This document shows, one piece after another, positions 9,755 to 19,709 of a stretch of DNA of 61,288 nucleotides. Location of the stretch: contig NZ_FNYY01000025.1 in assembly GCF_900109145.1 (NCBI RefSeq), positions 1 through 61,288 of the forward strand. Reading direction: 5' to 3'. The position numbers and the translations under genes are program-made. Numbering within the stretch: the stretch's first letter is position 1; every line of letters begins with the position of its first letter. Origin of the DNA: Marinovum algicola. Its GTDB lineage: Bacteria; Pseudomonadota; Alphaproteobacteria; Rhodobacterales; Rhodobacteraceae. The notes under the pieces are model-generated. The model saw only the letters and a list, made by a program, of their open reading frames with translations. It did not search any database and was not told the origin of the DNA.

Positions 9755-10156
9755 TCAGAGCCAGTCGCGCAGGATCGGGATCAGCGGGATATCGGCGGGC
9801 GGCATCGGGTAATCGCGCAGCCGGTTGGGCTTGACCCAGGCCAGGGTCTGGCCCTCCTGCGCCTGCGGCACCCCCTGCCATTTGCGGCAGGCAAAGAGCG
9901 GCATCAGCAGATGGAAATTCTCGTAGGCGTGGCTGGCGAAAGTCAGCGGCGCCAGACAGGAGGCCCAGGTGTCGATGCCCAGCTCTTCCTGCAACTCCCG
10001 GATCAGCGCCGCTTCCGGTGTCTCGCGCGGCTCGACCTTGCCGCCGGGAAATTCCCAGAGGCCGGCCATGCTCTTGCCCTCGGGCCGCTGGGCCAGCAGA
10101 ACGCGGCCGTCACGGTCGATCAGGGCAACGGCGGAGACAAGGATCACTTTGGTCAT
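9755..10156 (-). CDS. mutT: 8-oxo-dGTP diphosphatase, Nudix family
   Basis: This 133-aa Nudix hydrolase is expected to clear oxidised dGTP from the nucleotide pool. The Nudix box GX5EX7REXXEEXG is intact, starting at GGKVEPRETPEAALIRELQE (about residues 38-57) and followed by ELGI. The N-terminus VSAVALIDRDGRVLLAQRP and the WEFPGG motif are typical of MutT. The ATG at 10156 gives the usual MTKVILV start; the upstream in-frame start at 10216 adds 20 unrelated residues. It is leftward, downstream of argJ by 120 nt, in the standard Rhodobacteraceae order. Confidence 0.92.
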   Translation of the reverse strand: MTKVILVSAVALIDRDGRVLLAQRPEGKSMAGLWEFPGGKVEPRETPEAALIRELQEELGIDTWASCLAPLTFASHAYENFHLLMPLFACRKWQGVPQAQEGQTLAWVKPNRLRDYPMPPADIPLIPILRDWL

Positions 10157-10276
10157 GGCATCGGTGTGGCTGCGGAAAGATGGGGCGGATTTGGCCCAGG
10201 GATCGGCGGAGTGCAATACCCCGCCGTCGGGTTGCCGGTGGGTCGGTCTCAGCCAGGCACCGGGTGTTCATGATCC

Positions 10277-11503
10277 TCAGGAGCGGTAATCGGCGTTGAT
10301 GTCGATGTAGCCGTGGGTCAGATCGCAGGTCCAGACGCGTTTCTTGCCATCGCCGATGCCAAGATCGACCGCGATGGCGATGTGGTCGCCTTCCATGTGG
10401 GCGGCGGCGTCGGCCTCCTGATAGTCGGGATGCACCCAGCCGTTTTCGGCCACCAGCGTGTCACCGAAACGGATGGTGATACGGTCGCGGTCGGCCTGGG
10501 CCCCGCTCTTGCCGATCGCCATGACCACGCGGCCCCAGTTCGGATCTTCGCCGGCGATGGCGGTCTTGACCAGCGGCGAATTGGCGATTGCCATGGCATG
10601 GGTATGCGCTTCGGCATCGCTGGCGGCGCCGGTGACGTCGATCTGGACGAACTTGGTGGCGCCTTCGCCGTCGCGGACGACCTGATGGGCGAGATCCATC
10701 ATCACCTCGAACAGCGCCTCTTCGAACGCCGCATTGTCGGCGACGTCGACGCCAGAGGCGCCGGTGGCGACCAGCAGCAGGGTATCCGAGGTCGAGGTGT
10801 CGCTGTCGACGGTGATGCAGTTGAAGGTCAGGTCGGTGAGATCAGCAAGCATCGCCTGCAACTTAGGTTGGGCGCAGGCGGCATCGGTAAAGATATAGAC
10901 CAGCATCGTTGCCATGTCCGGCGCGATCATGCCCGAGCCCTTGGCGAAACCGGCGATCTGCACCGTCCTGCCGTCGATCTCGAGGCTGCGGGCAGCGCCC
11001 TTGGGATAGGTGTCGGTGGTCATGATGGCACGGGCGGCATCGTTGATGGCGCCCGCGTCCTGGCCCGCGATCAGCTGGTCGATCACGTCGATGATCCGGT
11101 CATGCGGCAGCGGTTCGCCGATCACTCCGGTGGAGGAGGTGAAGACCCGATCCTGCGGCAGCCCGGCGGCGCGGGCCACGGCCTCGGTGATCGCCGCGAC
11201 CGAAGCATCGCCACGCTTGCCGGTGAAGGCGTTGGAATTGCCGGCGTTGACCAGGATCGCCGCGGCCTCGTCCCCGGCGCCGCCGAGTTTCTTCTGGCAG
11301 TCGAGCACCGGCGCCGAGCGGGTTGCCGACCGGGTGAAGACCCCTGCCACGGCGCTGCCCGGAGCGAGCAGCGCCAGCATCACGTCCTTGCGGCCCGCAT
11401 AGCGCACCCCCGCCTCGACCGAGGCAAAGGTGACACCCTCGATCACCGGCATCTCGGGGAATTGCGCGGGCGCCAGAGGCGAAACAGGCAGGGGTTTGGC
11501 CAT
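10277..11503 (-). CDS. argJ: Bifunctional glutamate N-acetyltransferase/N-acetylglutamate synthase ArgJ
   Basis: This 408-aa enzyme transfers acetyl from N-acetylornithine to glutamate, and can also use acetyl-CoA, in the cyclic arginine pathway. The self-cleavage site that creates the alpha and beta chains is visible as KGSGMIAPDMATMLVYIFTD, where the Thr of DMATM becomes the N-terminal nucleophile of the beta chain. The oxyanion-hole region SSTGVIGEPLP is also present. Its start lies one base after the stop of ppiC, indicating co-transcription. Length and motifs are normal. Confidence 0.95.
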   Translation of the reverse strand: MAKPLPVSPLAPAQFPEMPVIEGVTFASVEAGVRYAGRKDVMLALLAPGSAVAGVFTRSATRSAPVLDCQKKLGGAGDEAAAILVNAGNSNAFTGKRGDASVAAITEAVARAAGLPQDRVFTSSTGVIGEPLPHDRIIDVIDQLIAGQDAGAINDAARAIMTTDTYPKGAARSLEIDGRTVQIAGFAKGSGMIAPDMATMLVYIFTDAACAQPKLQAMLADLTDLTFNCITVDSDTSTSDTLLLVATGASGVDVADNAAFEEALFEVMMDLAHQVVRDGEGATKFVQIDVTGAASDAEAHTHAMAIANSPLVKTAIAGEDPNWGRVVMAIGKSGAQADRDRITIRFGDTLVAENGWVHPDYQEADAAAHMEGDHIAIAVDLGIGDGKKRVWTCDLTHGYIDINADYRS

Positions 11504-11504
11504 G

Positions 11505-12353
11505 TTATTGTCCGATCAGGTCGATGTTTTGCAGGACCGAGGTGTCGACATCGGCCTTGTCGGTGCGGGTGATCTCGGCCGATTCGGTCAGCTCGCCGAG
11601 CACGCCTTCGAGCGCCGCATTGCGAACCGCCTGTTCCAGCTCGGGGCGGACTTCCTCCATCTCGGGCGCTTCGGCGACGCGGGTCTCATTGAGCTTGATC
11701 ACGTGCCAGCCGAACTGGGTCTGCACCGGATCGGAGATCTCGCCTTCGCCCAGCTCCTGCACCGCCGCCTCGAATTCGGCAACCATCATGCCGGCACCGA
11801 ACCAGCCCAGCTCGCCGCCATTGGGGCCGGAGGGACCGGTCGAGTTTTCCTTGGCCAGCTCGGCGAAATCCTCGCCTTCGCGGGCGCGTTCGGCCAGGGC
11901 CGCGGCCTTTTCCTCGGTCTCGACGAGGATATGCGAGGCATTGAATTCCATGCCGCGATTCTCGCTTTCGTAAGCCTCGGCATAGGCGTCGGTCAGCGCC
12001 GCTTCGGTCACCGCTTCATCCATCGCCGACTGCGCCTGCTCGGCGGCGCGCAGGGCGCGCTCTTCGTTGTCGAGCGACAGTGCCACACGTTGCGACACCT
12101 CGTCGGGGCCGGCCTGCACCAGCAGGGTCTGCTGGATCAGCTGGTCCATGATGCCGTCCCAGAGCACGTCGTCGGGCAGTTGACGCAGCTGATCGGGCAG
12201 CGAAGCGCGGATCATGATCATGTGGCCGAGGGTGATCTCGGTGCCGTTGACCGTGGCCACAACCTCGTTCACATCCACCTGCTCATGCTGTTCAGCCAGG
12301 GCGGGGACGGCCAGAAAGGCCATGAGAGCGGCGGTTTTCACGCTTTTCAACAT
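11505..12353 (-). CDS. Exported parvulin-type peptidyl-prolyl isomerase
   Basis: This 282-aa protein has a signal peptide (MLKSVKTAALMAFLAVPALA) and a PpiC-type rotamase domain, with the signature from SHILVETEEKAAALAE through GELGWFGAGMMVAEFE to FGWHVIKLNE (about residues 137-230). It should assist folding of exported proteins in the periplasm, like PrsA, SurA or PpiC. I chose the ATG at 12353 since GAAGGA lies 7 nt upstream; a start five codons earlier (12368) includes that site. It is divergent from secA, so protein export and folding genes share this intergenic region. Confidence 0.9.
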   Translation of the reverse strand: MLKSVKTAALMAFLAVPALAEQHEQVDVNEVVATVNGTEITLGHMIMIRASLPDQLRQLPDDVLWDGIMDQLIQQTLLVQAGPDEVSQRVALSLDNEERALRAAEQAQSAMDEAVTEAALTDAYAEAYESENRGMEFNASHILVETEEKAAALAERAREGEDFAELAKENSTGPSGPNGGELGWFGAGMMVAEFEAAVQELGEGEISDPVQTQFGWHVIKLNETRVAEAPEMEEVRPELEQAVRNAALEGVLGELTESAEITRTDKADVDTSVLQNIDLIGQ

Positions 12354-12525
12354 CAAGTGTTCCTTCATTCATTGCCGCGCACGAGGGCGGCGTTGACACT
12401 GGTAGGGGCGACCCTTACATCGCTTTTGTCCCGTTGGGCGCCCCGTTCCCGAAAGGCATATGGGTTGCGATGCGGACGGGCAAGGCGCGGACACAAAGAT
12501 GTGCGCATTATTCGACGGAGAGAGT

Positions 12526-15240
12526 ATGCTGGGCTTTGGAAAAATCGCCAGATCGGTGTTCGGAACACCGAACGACCGAAAGATCAAGGCGACGCGCCCG
12601 CTGGTCGAACAGATCAATGCCCTGGAAACCGAGTTCGAAGCGCTCAGCGACGAAGGGTTGAAGGACAAGACCAAGGCGCTGGCCGACCGCGCCAAGGGCG
12701 GCGAGAGCCTGGACGCGATTCTGCCGGAAGCCTTTGCCAACTGCCGCGAGGCCGCCAAGCGGGCGCTGGGCCTGCGCGCCTTCGACGTGCAGCTGATGGG
12801 CGGGATCTTCCTGCACCAGGGCAATATCGCCGAGATGAAGACCGGCGAGGGCAAGACGCTTGTCGCCACCTTCCCGGCCTATCTGAACGCGCTGACCGGC
12901 AAGGGCGTGCATATCGTCACGGTCAACGACTACCTGGCGAAACGCGACGCCGAGTGGATGAGCAAGGTCTACGGCGCCCTGGGGCTGACCACCGGCGTGG
13001 TCTATCCCTGGCAATCCGAGCAGGAAAAGCACGACGCCTACAATTGCGACATCACCTATGCGACGAACAACGAGCTGGGTTTCGACTATCTGCGCGACAA
13101 CATGAAATCCGAGCTCAAGGACATGTTCCAGCGCGGCCACAACTTCGCGATCGTCGACGAGGTCGACAGCATCCTGATCGATGAGGCGCGGACGCCACTG
13201 ATCATCTCCGGCCCAGCCGAGGACCGCTCGGATCTCTACCAGACCATCGACAAGCTGATCCCGCATTTGCAGGAAGATCACTACACGCTCGATGAGAAAA
13301 CCCGCAACGTCACCTTTACCGACGACGGCAACGAATTTCTCGAAGCGCAGCTGCGGGCGCATGATCTGCTGCCCGAGGGCCAATCGCTTTACGACCCCGA
13401 AAGCACCACCGTGGTGCACCACGTCAACCAGGGTCTGCGGGCGCACAAGCTGTTCCTCAAGGACAAGGATTATATCGTCCGCGACAACGAGGTTGTCCTG
13501 ATCGACGAATTCACCGGGCGGATGATGGCCGGCCGGCGCCTGTCCGACGGGCTGCACCAGGCGATCGAGGCCAAGGAAGGCTGCGAGATCAAGCCCGAGA
13601 ACGTGACGCTGGCGTCGGTCACCTTCCAGAACTACTTCCGCCTGTATGACAAGCTGGGCGGAATGACCGGCACCGCGGCAACCGAGGCCGAGGAATTCCA
13701 GGAGATCTACGGGCTGGGCGTGGTCGAAGTGCCGACCAACAAGCCGATCGAGCGGATCGACGACGATGACAAGGTGTTCCGCACCAACGACGAGAAGTAC
13801 AAGGCGATCATCGACGAGATCCAGAAGGCGCATGACAAGGGCCAACCGGTGCTTGTCGGCACCACCTCGATCGAGAAATCCGAAATGCTCAGCCAGGCGC
13901 TGACCCAGGCCAAGCTGCCGCATAACGTCCTGAACGCGCGCCAGCACGAGCAGGAGGCACAGATTGTCGCCGATGCCGGCAAGCTGGGTGCGGTGACCAT
14001 CGCCACCAACATGGCCGGCCGCGGCACCGACATCAAACTGGGCGGCAACGTCGACTTTCAGATCATGGAAGCCATCGCCGCCGCCCCCGACAGCGACCCC
14101 GAGGAGATCCGCAAACGGATCGAGGCGGAACATGCCGCCGACGAAGAGGCAGTCAAAAAGGCCGGCGGGCTCTACGTGCTGGCCACCGAACGCCACGAGA
14201 GCCGCCGGATCGACAACCAGCTGCGCGGCCGCTCGGGCCGTCAGGGCGACCCGGGGCGGTCCTCGTTCTTCCTGTCGCTCGACGATGACCTGATGCGCAT
14301 TTTCGGCTCCGAACGGCTCGACAAGGTGCTCAACACGCTGGGCATGAAGGAAGGCGAAGCGATCGAGCACCCTTGGGTCAACAAGTCGCTGGAACGCGCT
14401 CAGGCCAAAGTCGAGGGCCGCAACTTCGACATTCGGAAACAATTGCTGAAGTTCGACGACGTGATGAACGATCAGCGGAAGGTGATCTTCAGCCAGCGGC
14501 GCGAGATCATGGAAGCCGAGGATCTGTCCGAAATCGTCCAGGATATGCGCCATGAGGTGATCGACGAGCTGGTCGATCAATATCTGCCGCCGAAATCCTA
14601 TGCCGATCAATGGGATGCCGAGGGTCTTCAGGGCGCGGTGATCAAGTATCTCGGCCTCGACCTGCCGATCCGTGACTGGGCCGAGGAAGAGGGCGTCGAT
14701 CAGGAGGTCGTGCGCGAACGTCTCGAGGACGAGAGCGACAAATACATGGCCCAGAAGGCCAGCGCCTTTGGCCCCGAGACCATGCGCAACATCGAAAAGC
14801 AGATTCTGCTTCAGACCATCGATGCCAAGTGGCGCGAGCACCTGCTGACGCTCGAGCACCTGCGTTCGGTGGTGGCCTTCCGCGGCTATGCCCAGCGCGA
14901 CCCGCTCAACGAGTACAAGAACGAGGCCTTCCAGCTCTTCGAATCGATGCTCGAGAGCCTGCGCGAGGACGTCAGCGAGAAGCTGTCGCAGATTCGCCCG
15001 ATGACCGAAGAGGAGCAGGCCGCTTTGATGCGCCAGATCCAGGAGCAGCAGGCGGCGCAGAAGAAGCTGACCGAACAGGCGCAACCTGTGGGGGAAAACG
15101 CTCCGCCGCAGCAAACGGCGGAAGGCGCCGCGCCGGGCTTTGACGAAAGCAAGCCCGAGACTTGGGCCAACACCGGCCGCAACGAGCTCTGCCCCTGCGG
15201 ATCGGGCAAGAAATTCAAACATTGCCACGGCCGCGTGTAA
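12526..15240 (+). CDS. secA: Preprotein translocase ATPase SecA
   Basis: This 904-aa motor drives proteins through SecYEG. Nucleotide-binding domain 1 has Walker [12 protein letters not shown] (about 103-113) and the DEAD-type box [20 protein letters not shown] (about 207-226). The preprotein-crosslinking domain, NBD2 ([14 protein letters not shown]) and the helical scaffold follow. The C-terminal zinc motif [14 protein letters not shown] (about 887-900) binds SecB and lipids. Start codons exist upstream, but the ATG at 12526 has GGAGAG at correct spacing and gives [14 protein letters not shown] terminator follows at 15276. Confidence 0.97.
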   Translation: MLGFGKIARSVFGTPNDRKIKATRPLVEQINALETEFEALSDEGLKDKTKALADRAKGGESLDAILPEAFANCREAAKRALGLRAFDVQLMGGIFLHQGNIAEMKTGEGKTLVATFPAYLNALTGKGVHIVTVNDYLAKRDAEWMSKVYGALGLTTGVVYPWQSEQEKHDAYNCDITYATNNELGFDYLRDNMKSELKDMFQRGHNFAIVDEVDSILIDEARTPLIISGPAEDRSDLYQTIDKLIPHLQEDHYTLDEKTRNVTFTDDGNEFLEAQLRAHDLLPEGQSLYDPESTTVVHHVNQGLRAHKLFLKDKDYIVRDNEVVLIDEFTGRMMAGRRLSDGLHQAIEAKEGCEIKPENVTLASVTFQNYFRLYDKLGGMTGTAATEAEEFQEIYGLGVVEVPTNKPIERIDDDDKVFRTNDEKYKAIIDEIQKAHDKGQPVLVGTTSIEKSEMLSQALTQAKLPHNVLNARQHEQEAQIVADAGKLGAVTIATNMAGRGTDIKLGGNVDFQIMEAIAAAPDSDPEEIRKRIEAEHAADEEAVKKAGGLYVLATERHESRRIDNQLRGRSGRQGDPGRSSFFLSLDDDLMRIFGSERLDKVLNTLGMKEGEAIEHPWVNKSLERAQAKVEGRNFDIRKQLLKFDDVMNDQRKVIFSQRREIMEAEDLSEIVQDMRHEVIDELVDQYLPPKSYADQWDAEGLQGAVIKYLGLDLPIRDWAEEEGVDQEVVRERLEDESDKYMAQKASAFGPETMRNIEKQILLQTIDAKWREHLLTLEHLRSVVAFRGYAQRDPLNEYKNEAFQLFESMLESLREDVSEKLSQIRPMTEEEQAALMRQIQEQQAAQKKLTEQAQPVGENAPPQQTAEGAAPGFDESKPETWANTGRNELCPCGSGKKFKHCHGRV

Positions 15241-15275
15241 ACGCGCCAGCGCGCCGAGAGGCTGCCAGAGGATCA

Positions 15276-15303
15276 AAGGCCGGGCCCGACGCCCGGCCTT
15301 TTT
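15276..15303 (+). terminator. Intrinsic terminator of secA
   Basis: AAGGCCGGGC (15276-15285) and GCCCGGCCTT (15291-15300) form a 10-bp stem with a 5-nt loop and a T-run to 15303, starting 35 nt behind the secA stop. Confidence 0.9.
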
Positions 15304-15485
15304 CGTTGTCGGGCGCCCGCCGGACCGGGCAGGACAATGCCTGAACACCACCCTGAATTGTGTCGCAAATGCGGACAATCTCGGGCAGAGGGCCAAAAAG
15401 ACTCCGCTAGCCCGCCCCATCTCCGCCGCCTTCCCCAGCGATATCTGAGCCTAGGAAAAGCCCGGTTCCGGGCAAGGAGGCAGAG

Positions 15486-16661
15486 ATGAAGGCCAAACGA
15501 TCGATCAGGCGCGGGGCATCCGGGTCAGGGGCCGCGGCACCGGCGGCCAAGGGCACCGCGAAGACCAAGAGAAAATTCGCCATGCCACGGCGTATCCCGC
15601 TGACCAAATCGACGCTCGCCTTCGGCAGCGGCGTGATCATCTTCTCGGTCGGCTTCGTGCTTCAGAATTTCGGCACCCACCCGGCCTCTTCGCTCCAGGA
15701 TGCAAAGCGGCCCGATGTGCAGACCGCCGAATTGCCCGACACGCTTGTCGAAAGCGCCGATCTCAGCGCCATCACCCCGACCTCGGCCGGCGTCCTGCCG
15801 GTGGACCGGCCGCTGCCCCCCCTGCCGCGCGAGTCGGTCTCCGTTCCGGCCACCGAAACCGAGCCCGGCCGGGGCGTCACCGCTCTGGCCGCGCTTCAGG
15901 ACACCGCCGTGCCGGAGCCGCTTGACCCTGCGGCGCTGGAGATCGCGCCCGGCGGCGCGGCCCTGAACACGCCGGTCCTGCCCTGCGAGGTGACAATGAC
16001 CGCCGATCCGGCACCGGCGGCAATGGTCGATCTGATCGTCGAGGCGGCCTGCCTGTCCGACGCCCGGTTTACCCTGCATCACAGTGGCATGATGTTTCAT
16101 GCGCTCACCGATGAAAACGGCCGGAGCAGCTTGCGCGTCCCGGCGCTGGCCGAAAACGCCGTCTTTATCGCCTCCTTCGACAATTCCCAAGGCGCGGTGG
16201 CTCAGATCGAAGTGCCGACGCTGGAATTCTATGACCGCGTGGTGGCCCAATGGCGCGGTGATGCCGGACTTGGCCTGCATGCGCTGGAATTCGACGCCAC
16301 CTATTTCGGTGTGGGTCACGTGTATTCCGCCAGCCCCGGCGACATGAGCGCGGCGGCCAGCGGCAGCTCCGGCTTCCTCACCCGCTTTGGCGAGAATGCC
16401 GGCGCCGATGCGCTGATGGCCGAGGTCTACACCTTCCCCACGCTGACCTCGGACAGCGCCGGGCGCATCGGGCTTTCGGTCGAGGCGGAAGTGACGGCGG
16501 CCAATTGCGGCAGGCAGATCGCGGCCCAGACTCTGCAACTCAAGCCCGGCGAAACCCTGCGCAGCCGAGATGTGACGCTCGATATGCCGGCCTGCGAGGC
16601 CAACGGAGACTTTCTGGTGTTGAAAAATCTCTTTGAAGACCTGAAAGTCGCCGCCAACTGA
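15486..16661 (+). CDS. Membrane-anchored protein of unknown function
   Basis: This is a 391-aa protein without a recognised family. A basic N-terminus (residues 1-37) is followed by one hydrophobic segment (STLAFGSGVIIFSVGFVLQN, about 42-61) and a Pro/Ala-rich linker, so it should be anchored in the inner membrane with a periplasmic body. The body has Cys residues near 162, 182, 342 and 368 that could form disulfides. A strong AAGGAGG precedes the ATG. It lies 23 nt before the PstS/OmpA-like gene and behind secA, which probably explains annotations of relatives as translocase; nothing in the sequence supports that. A role with its neighbour in the envelope is inferred. Confidence 0.75.
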   Translation: MKAKRSIRRGASGSGAAAPAAKGTAKTKRKFAMPRRIPLTKSTLAFGSGVIIFSVGFVLQNFGTHPASSLQDAKRPDVQTAELPDTLVESADLSAITPTSAGVLPVDRPLPPLPRESVSVPATETEPGRGVTALAALQDTAVPEPLDPAALEIAPGGAALNTPVLPCEVTMTADPAPAAMVDLIVEAACLSDARFTLHHSGMMFHALTDENGRSSLRVPALAENAVFIASFDNSQGAVAQIEVPTLEFYDRVVAQWRGDAGLGLHALEFDATYFGVGHVYSASPGDMSAAASGSSGFLTRFGENAGADALMAEVYTFPTLTSDSAGRIGLSVEAEVTAANCGRQIAAQTLQLKPGETLRSRDVTLDMPACEANGDFLVLKNLFEDLKVAAN

Positions 16662-16684
16662 ACGCGACAAAAGGCCTGGCCTGA

Positions 16685-18250
16685 ATGTACAAGTTGTGTG
16701 CGGCGTTCTGCGCCGCACTATTCCTTTTTGCGGTGGCCCTGCCGTCGCCGGCGCTGGCCCAGGATGTGGTGCTCACTTCGCTTGATGGCGCGGTCGAGAT
16801 CGAAGGCACGCTCAAGGGCTTCGACGGGGAGTTCTATCGCCTCGATACCGTCTATGGCGAGATCACCGTCGATGCCTCGGGCGTGAATTGCGCCGGTCCG
16901 GGCTGCCCCAATCTCGAGGCCTTCGTGGCCGAGATGCGGGTCTCCGGCTCGGCCACCATGGGCCGGGTGCTGATGCCGGCACTGATCGAGGCCTTCGCGC
17001 TGCGCAACGGGCTCCTCGCCAGCCGCAGCGAGGTGGGCGAGAACCGTTTCGACTATGCCCTGCGCGACCGCGAAACCGGGGTCGAGAAAGGCCTGTTCCG
17101 GTTTCACACCACCAACACCGACGAGGGCTTTGCCGATCTTCTGGCCGATGACAGCGATATCGTCATGTCGCTGCGCGAAGTCCGGCCCTCCGAGGTGCGC
17201 GCGGCGCGCGAGGCCGGGCTGGGCGATCTGACCGGCCCGAACCGCTCGCGCGTGCTGGCGCTTGATGCCATGGTGCCGATCGTTTCGCCGCGGAACCCGC
17301 TCAATGCGATCAGCCCGGCGCAACTGGCGCGGCTCTTCAGCGGCGAAATCTCGAACTGGCTGCAAATGGGCGGACCCGATGCGCCAGTGGTGCTGCATCT
17401 GCCGCAAGAGACCTCGGGCCTGGCGCAATCGGTGCAGGACAAGTTGATGGCGCCGGCCCGCGCCGATCTTGCGGCCGGGGTCGAACGCCATGCCGACAAC
17501 ACCGAGCTGGCCGAGGCGGTGGCAGGCGACGTGCTGGCCATCGGCATCACCAGTCATTCCGAGATCGGCAATGCCAAGCCGGTGGTGCTGACCGGGCGCT
17601 GCGGCTTTCAGCTCCGCGCCTCGCGGCTGGCGATCAAGACCGAGGATTATCCGCTGACGGCGCCGATGTTCCTCTATCTCCCGGCCCGCCGCCTGCCCAA
17701 GCTGGCGCGCGATTTCCTCACCTTCACCCGCTCCGACCCGGCGCAGATCGTCATTCGCCGCGCCGGTTTTGTCGATCAGGCCCCCGAGGAGGTGGCGATC
17801 AACGCCCAGGGCGACCGTTTCGCCAATGCGATCACCGCCGCCGGCGAAGAAACCTCGCTGGACGAGCTGAAGCGGCTGGTCGGCACGCTGGGCACCCGGC
17901 ACCGGCTGTCCACCTCTTTCCGCTTCCGGGCCGGCTCGACCCTGCTGGACGCGCAGTCTCTGTCGAACGTGCAACAGCTGGCGCGCGCGCTGGAGGCCGG
18001 AAAATACGACACCCGCTCGGTGCTCTTCGTCGGATTCTCCGACGGCCAGGGCGCGGCATCGGCCAACCGCGCCATCGCCACGCGCCGGGCCGAGGCGGTA
18101 CGCGATGCGGTGGTGTCCGCGGCGGAAACCGCCAATCTCGAGCGCGTGCATGTCGACATCGCGGCCTTTGGCGAGGCGCTGCCTCTGGCCTGCGACGAGA
18201 CCGCCTGGGGCCGGCAGGCCAACCGCCGGGTCGAGGTCTGGGTGCGCTGA
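16685..18250 (+). CDS. Periplasmic PstS-like binding domain fused to an OmpA-like domain
   Basis: This 521-aa exported protein has a signal peptide (MYKLCAAFCAALFLFAVALP, then SPALAQ). The body from about residue 75 to 350 resembles phosphate-type substrate-binding proteins (GSATMGRVLMPALIEAFA; VPIVSPRNPLNAISPAQLAR). The C-terminus (about 410-521) is an OmpA/MotB-like peptidoglycan-binding domain: an FRAGSTLLDAQS start, FVGFSDGQGAASANRAIATR, and the closing ANRRVEVWV. This architecture suggests a ligand-sensing protein tethered to the cell wall. It is co-directional with the membrane-anchored gene 23 nt upstream. The ligand is unknown; phosphate is only a family guess. Confidence 0.85.
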   Translation: MYKLCAAFCAALFLFAVALPSPALAQDVVLTSLDGAVEIEGTLKGFDGEFYRLDTVYGEITVDASGVNCAGPGCPNLEAFVAEMRVSGSATMGRVLMPALIEAFALRNGLLASRSEVGENRFDYALRDRETGVEKGLFRFHTTNTDEGFADLLADDSDIVMSLREVRPSEVRAAREAGLGDLTGPNRSRVLALDAMVPIVSPRNPLNAISPAQLARLFSGEISNWLQMGGPDAPVVLHLPQETSGLAQSVQDKLMAPARADLAAGVERHADNTELAEAVAGDVLAIGITSHSEIGNAKPVVLTGRCGFQLRASRLAIKTEDYPLTAPMFLYLPARRLPKLARDFLTFTRSDPAQIVIRRAGFVDQAPEEVAINAQGDRFANAITAAGEETSLDELKRLVGTLGTRHRLSTSFRFRAGSTLLDAQSLSNVQQLARALEAGKYDTRSVLFVGFSDGQGAASANRAIATRRAEAVRDAVVSAAETANLERVHVDIAAFGEALPLACDETAWGRQANRRVEVWVR

Positions 18251-18409
18251 GCCGCGCCTGGCGGACTTCCGGTACGGCAGTCAAACGCCCGCCCCTGTCC
18301 CGGCCCCGTACCGCGCGCCTCCGCTGGCCCCGCCTTGCCGCCAAGGGACCTCTTGCCGCCTGACGCCGCCCATGGCACGGTTTCCCGAAAGCGACCGGAG
18401 GCACGGCCC

Positions 18410-19405
18410 ATGGCCACCAAGACCAAAGCCAAAGACGACACCACGCATCTGCCCCAGACCTTCGAGCCGAGAAACCCCGGCATGGCGCTGGATCTCGACT
18501 GGGTGCTGGGCGTTCATGCCAACCGCTCGGCGATCGAGCGGCGCGCGGCCACCCTGCCGGGCCGCCGGAGCGTGAAAAAGGACCATCAGGCCGCCTGGCT
18601 GTGCCGGGCGATTTCCTGCATCGATCTGACGACGCTGTCCGGCGACGACACCGAAGGCCGGGTTCGCCGGCTCTGCGCCAAGGCGCGCCAGCCGGTGCGC
18701 GCCGATATCCTTCAGGAGCTGGGGATGGAGGGGCTGACCACCGGCGCGGTCTGTGTCTATCACGACATGGTGCCCACCGCCGTGCGCGCGCTCGAGGGCA
18801 GCAATATCCCGGTTGCCGCCGTCTCCACCGGCTTTCCGGCCGGGCTGTCGCCGTTCAACCTCCGGGTCGCCGAAATTCATGCCAGCGTCGAGGCCGGCGC
18901 GCGCGAGATCGATATCGTGATCTCCCGTCGCCATGTGCTGCAAGGCAACTGGCAGGCGCTTTATGACGAGATGCGGGCCTTTCGCGCCGCCTGTGGCGAA
19001 GCCCACGTCAAGGCGATCCTGGCCACCGGCGAGCTTGGCACGCTCAAGAACGTCGCCCGCGCCTCGCTGGTCTGCATGATGGCCGGCGCCGATTTCATCA
19101 AGACCTCGACCGGCAAGGAAAGCGTGAACGCCACCCTGCCGGTCTCGCTGGTGATGATCCGCGCGATCCGCGACTATCACCAGCGCACCGGCGTGCGGGT
19201 CGGCTACAAGCCGGCCGGCGGGATTTCCAAGGCCAAGGATTCGTTGACCTACCTGGCGCTGATGAAGGACGAGTTGGGCGACCGCTGGTTGCAGCCCGAC
19301 CTGTTCCGCTTTGGCGCCTCGTCGCTGCTGGGCGATATCGAACGCCAGCTCGAACACCATGTCACCGGCCGCTATTCGGCCAGCCACCGGCATGCGATCG
19401 GCTGA
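18410..19405 (+). CDS. deoC: Deoxyribose-phosphate aldolase
   Basis: This 331-aa class I aldolase splits 2-deoxyribose-5-phosphate into glyceraldehyde-3-phosphate and acetaldehyde. The Schiff-base lysine lies in the motif ADFIKTSTGKESVNATLP, and the second lysine in RVGYKPAGGI. It belongs to the longer DeoC type. Start codons occur upstream at 18335, but the ATG at 18410 has GGAGG at good spacing. It is followed by a small membrane protein and an aldehyde dehydrogenase in one operon, so the acetaldehyde made here is probably oxidised to acetate by the latter. This is a deoxynucleoside-salvage unit. Confidence 0.93.
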   Translation: MATKTKAKDDTTHLPQTFEPRNPGMALDLDWVLGVHANRSAIERRAATLPGRRSVKKDHQAAWLCRAISCIDLTTLSGDDTEGRVRRLCAKARQPVRADILQELGMEGLTTGAVCVYHDMVPTAVRALEGSNIPVAAVSTGFPAGLSPFNLRVAEIHASVEAGAREIDIVISRRHVLQGNWQALYDEMRAFRAACGEAHVKAILATGELGTLKNVARASLVCMMAGADFIKTSTGKESVNATLPVSLVMIRAIRDYHQRTGVRVGYKPAGGISKAKDSLTYLALMKDELGDRWLQPDLFRFGASSLLGDIERQLEHHVTGRYSASHRHAIG

Positions 19406-19409
19406 CCGC

Positions 19410-19709
19410 ATGCAGCTGTCCCCGCAAACCGCGGCCTTCGCCTTCTTTGCCCTGCTTGTCATGGGCAGCGCGCAGTGGCGCCGGGGCCGCATCCGGCGGG
19501 CCGTGCGCGACCTGCCGACCCGCATGCAGCGCCTGCTGGGGCCCGAGCCGCTGTTTACGCCGCCCTCGGAAGGCGAATTGCCCGAGGGTCTGCGCCGTTA
19601 TGCCGCCCTGCACCACCGCACCCGCTGGGTGCAGCGGGCGATCTGGGCGCTGGCGTTTCTCTGGCTGGGCTACACCCTCTATTCTGTTCTGAAAGGAACG
19701 CCGCAATGA
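19410..19709 (+). CDS. Small inner-membrane protein between deoC and ALDH
   Basis: This 99-aa protein has two predicted membrane helices, at the N-terminus (FAFFALLVMGSAQW, about 10-23) and at the C-terminus (AIWALAFLWLGYTLYSVLKG, about 77-96), with a basic cytoplasmic stretch between. The family is not recognised. An ATG at 19392 overlapping deoC would add six residues and is the alternative start. The stop overlaps the next ATG in an ATGA arrangement, so it is translationally coupled to the aldehyde dehydrogenase. Its function is unknown; the coupling suggests a role in the same operon. Confidence 0.7.
   Translation: MQLSPQTAAFAFFALLVMGSAQWRRGRIRRAVRDLPTRMQRLLGPEPLFTPPSEGELPEGLRRYAALHHRTRWVQRAIWALAFLWLGYTLYSVLKGTPQ

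Noticed and set aside
12508-15420. Open frame of 970 codons opposite secA
   Set aside because: It is the antisense shadow of secA, with low-complexity composition and no motifs.
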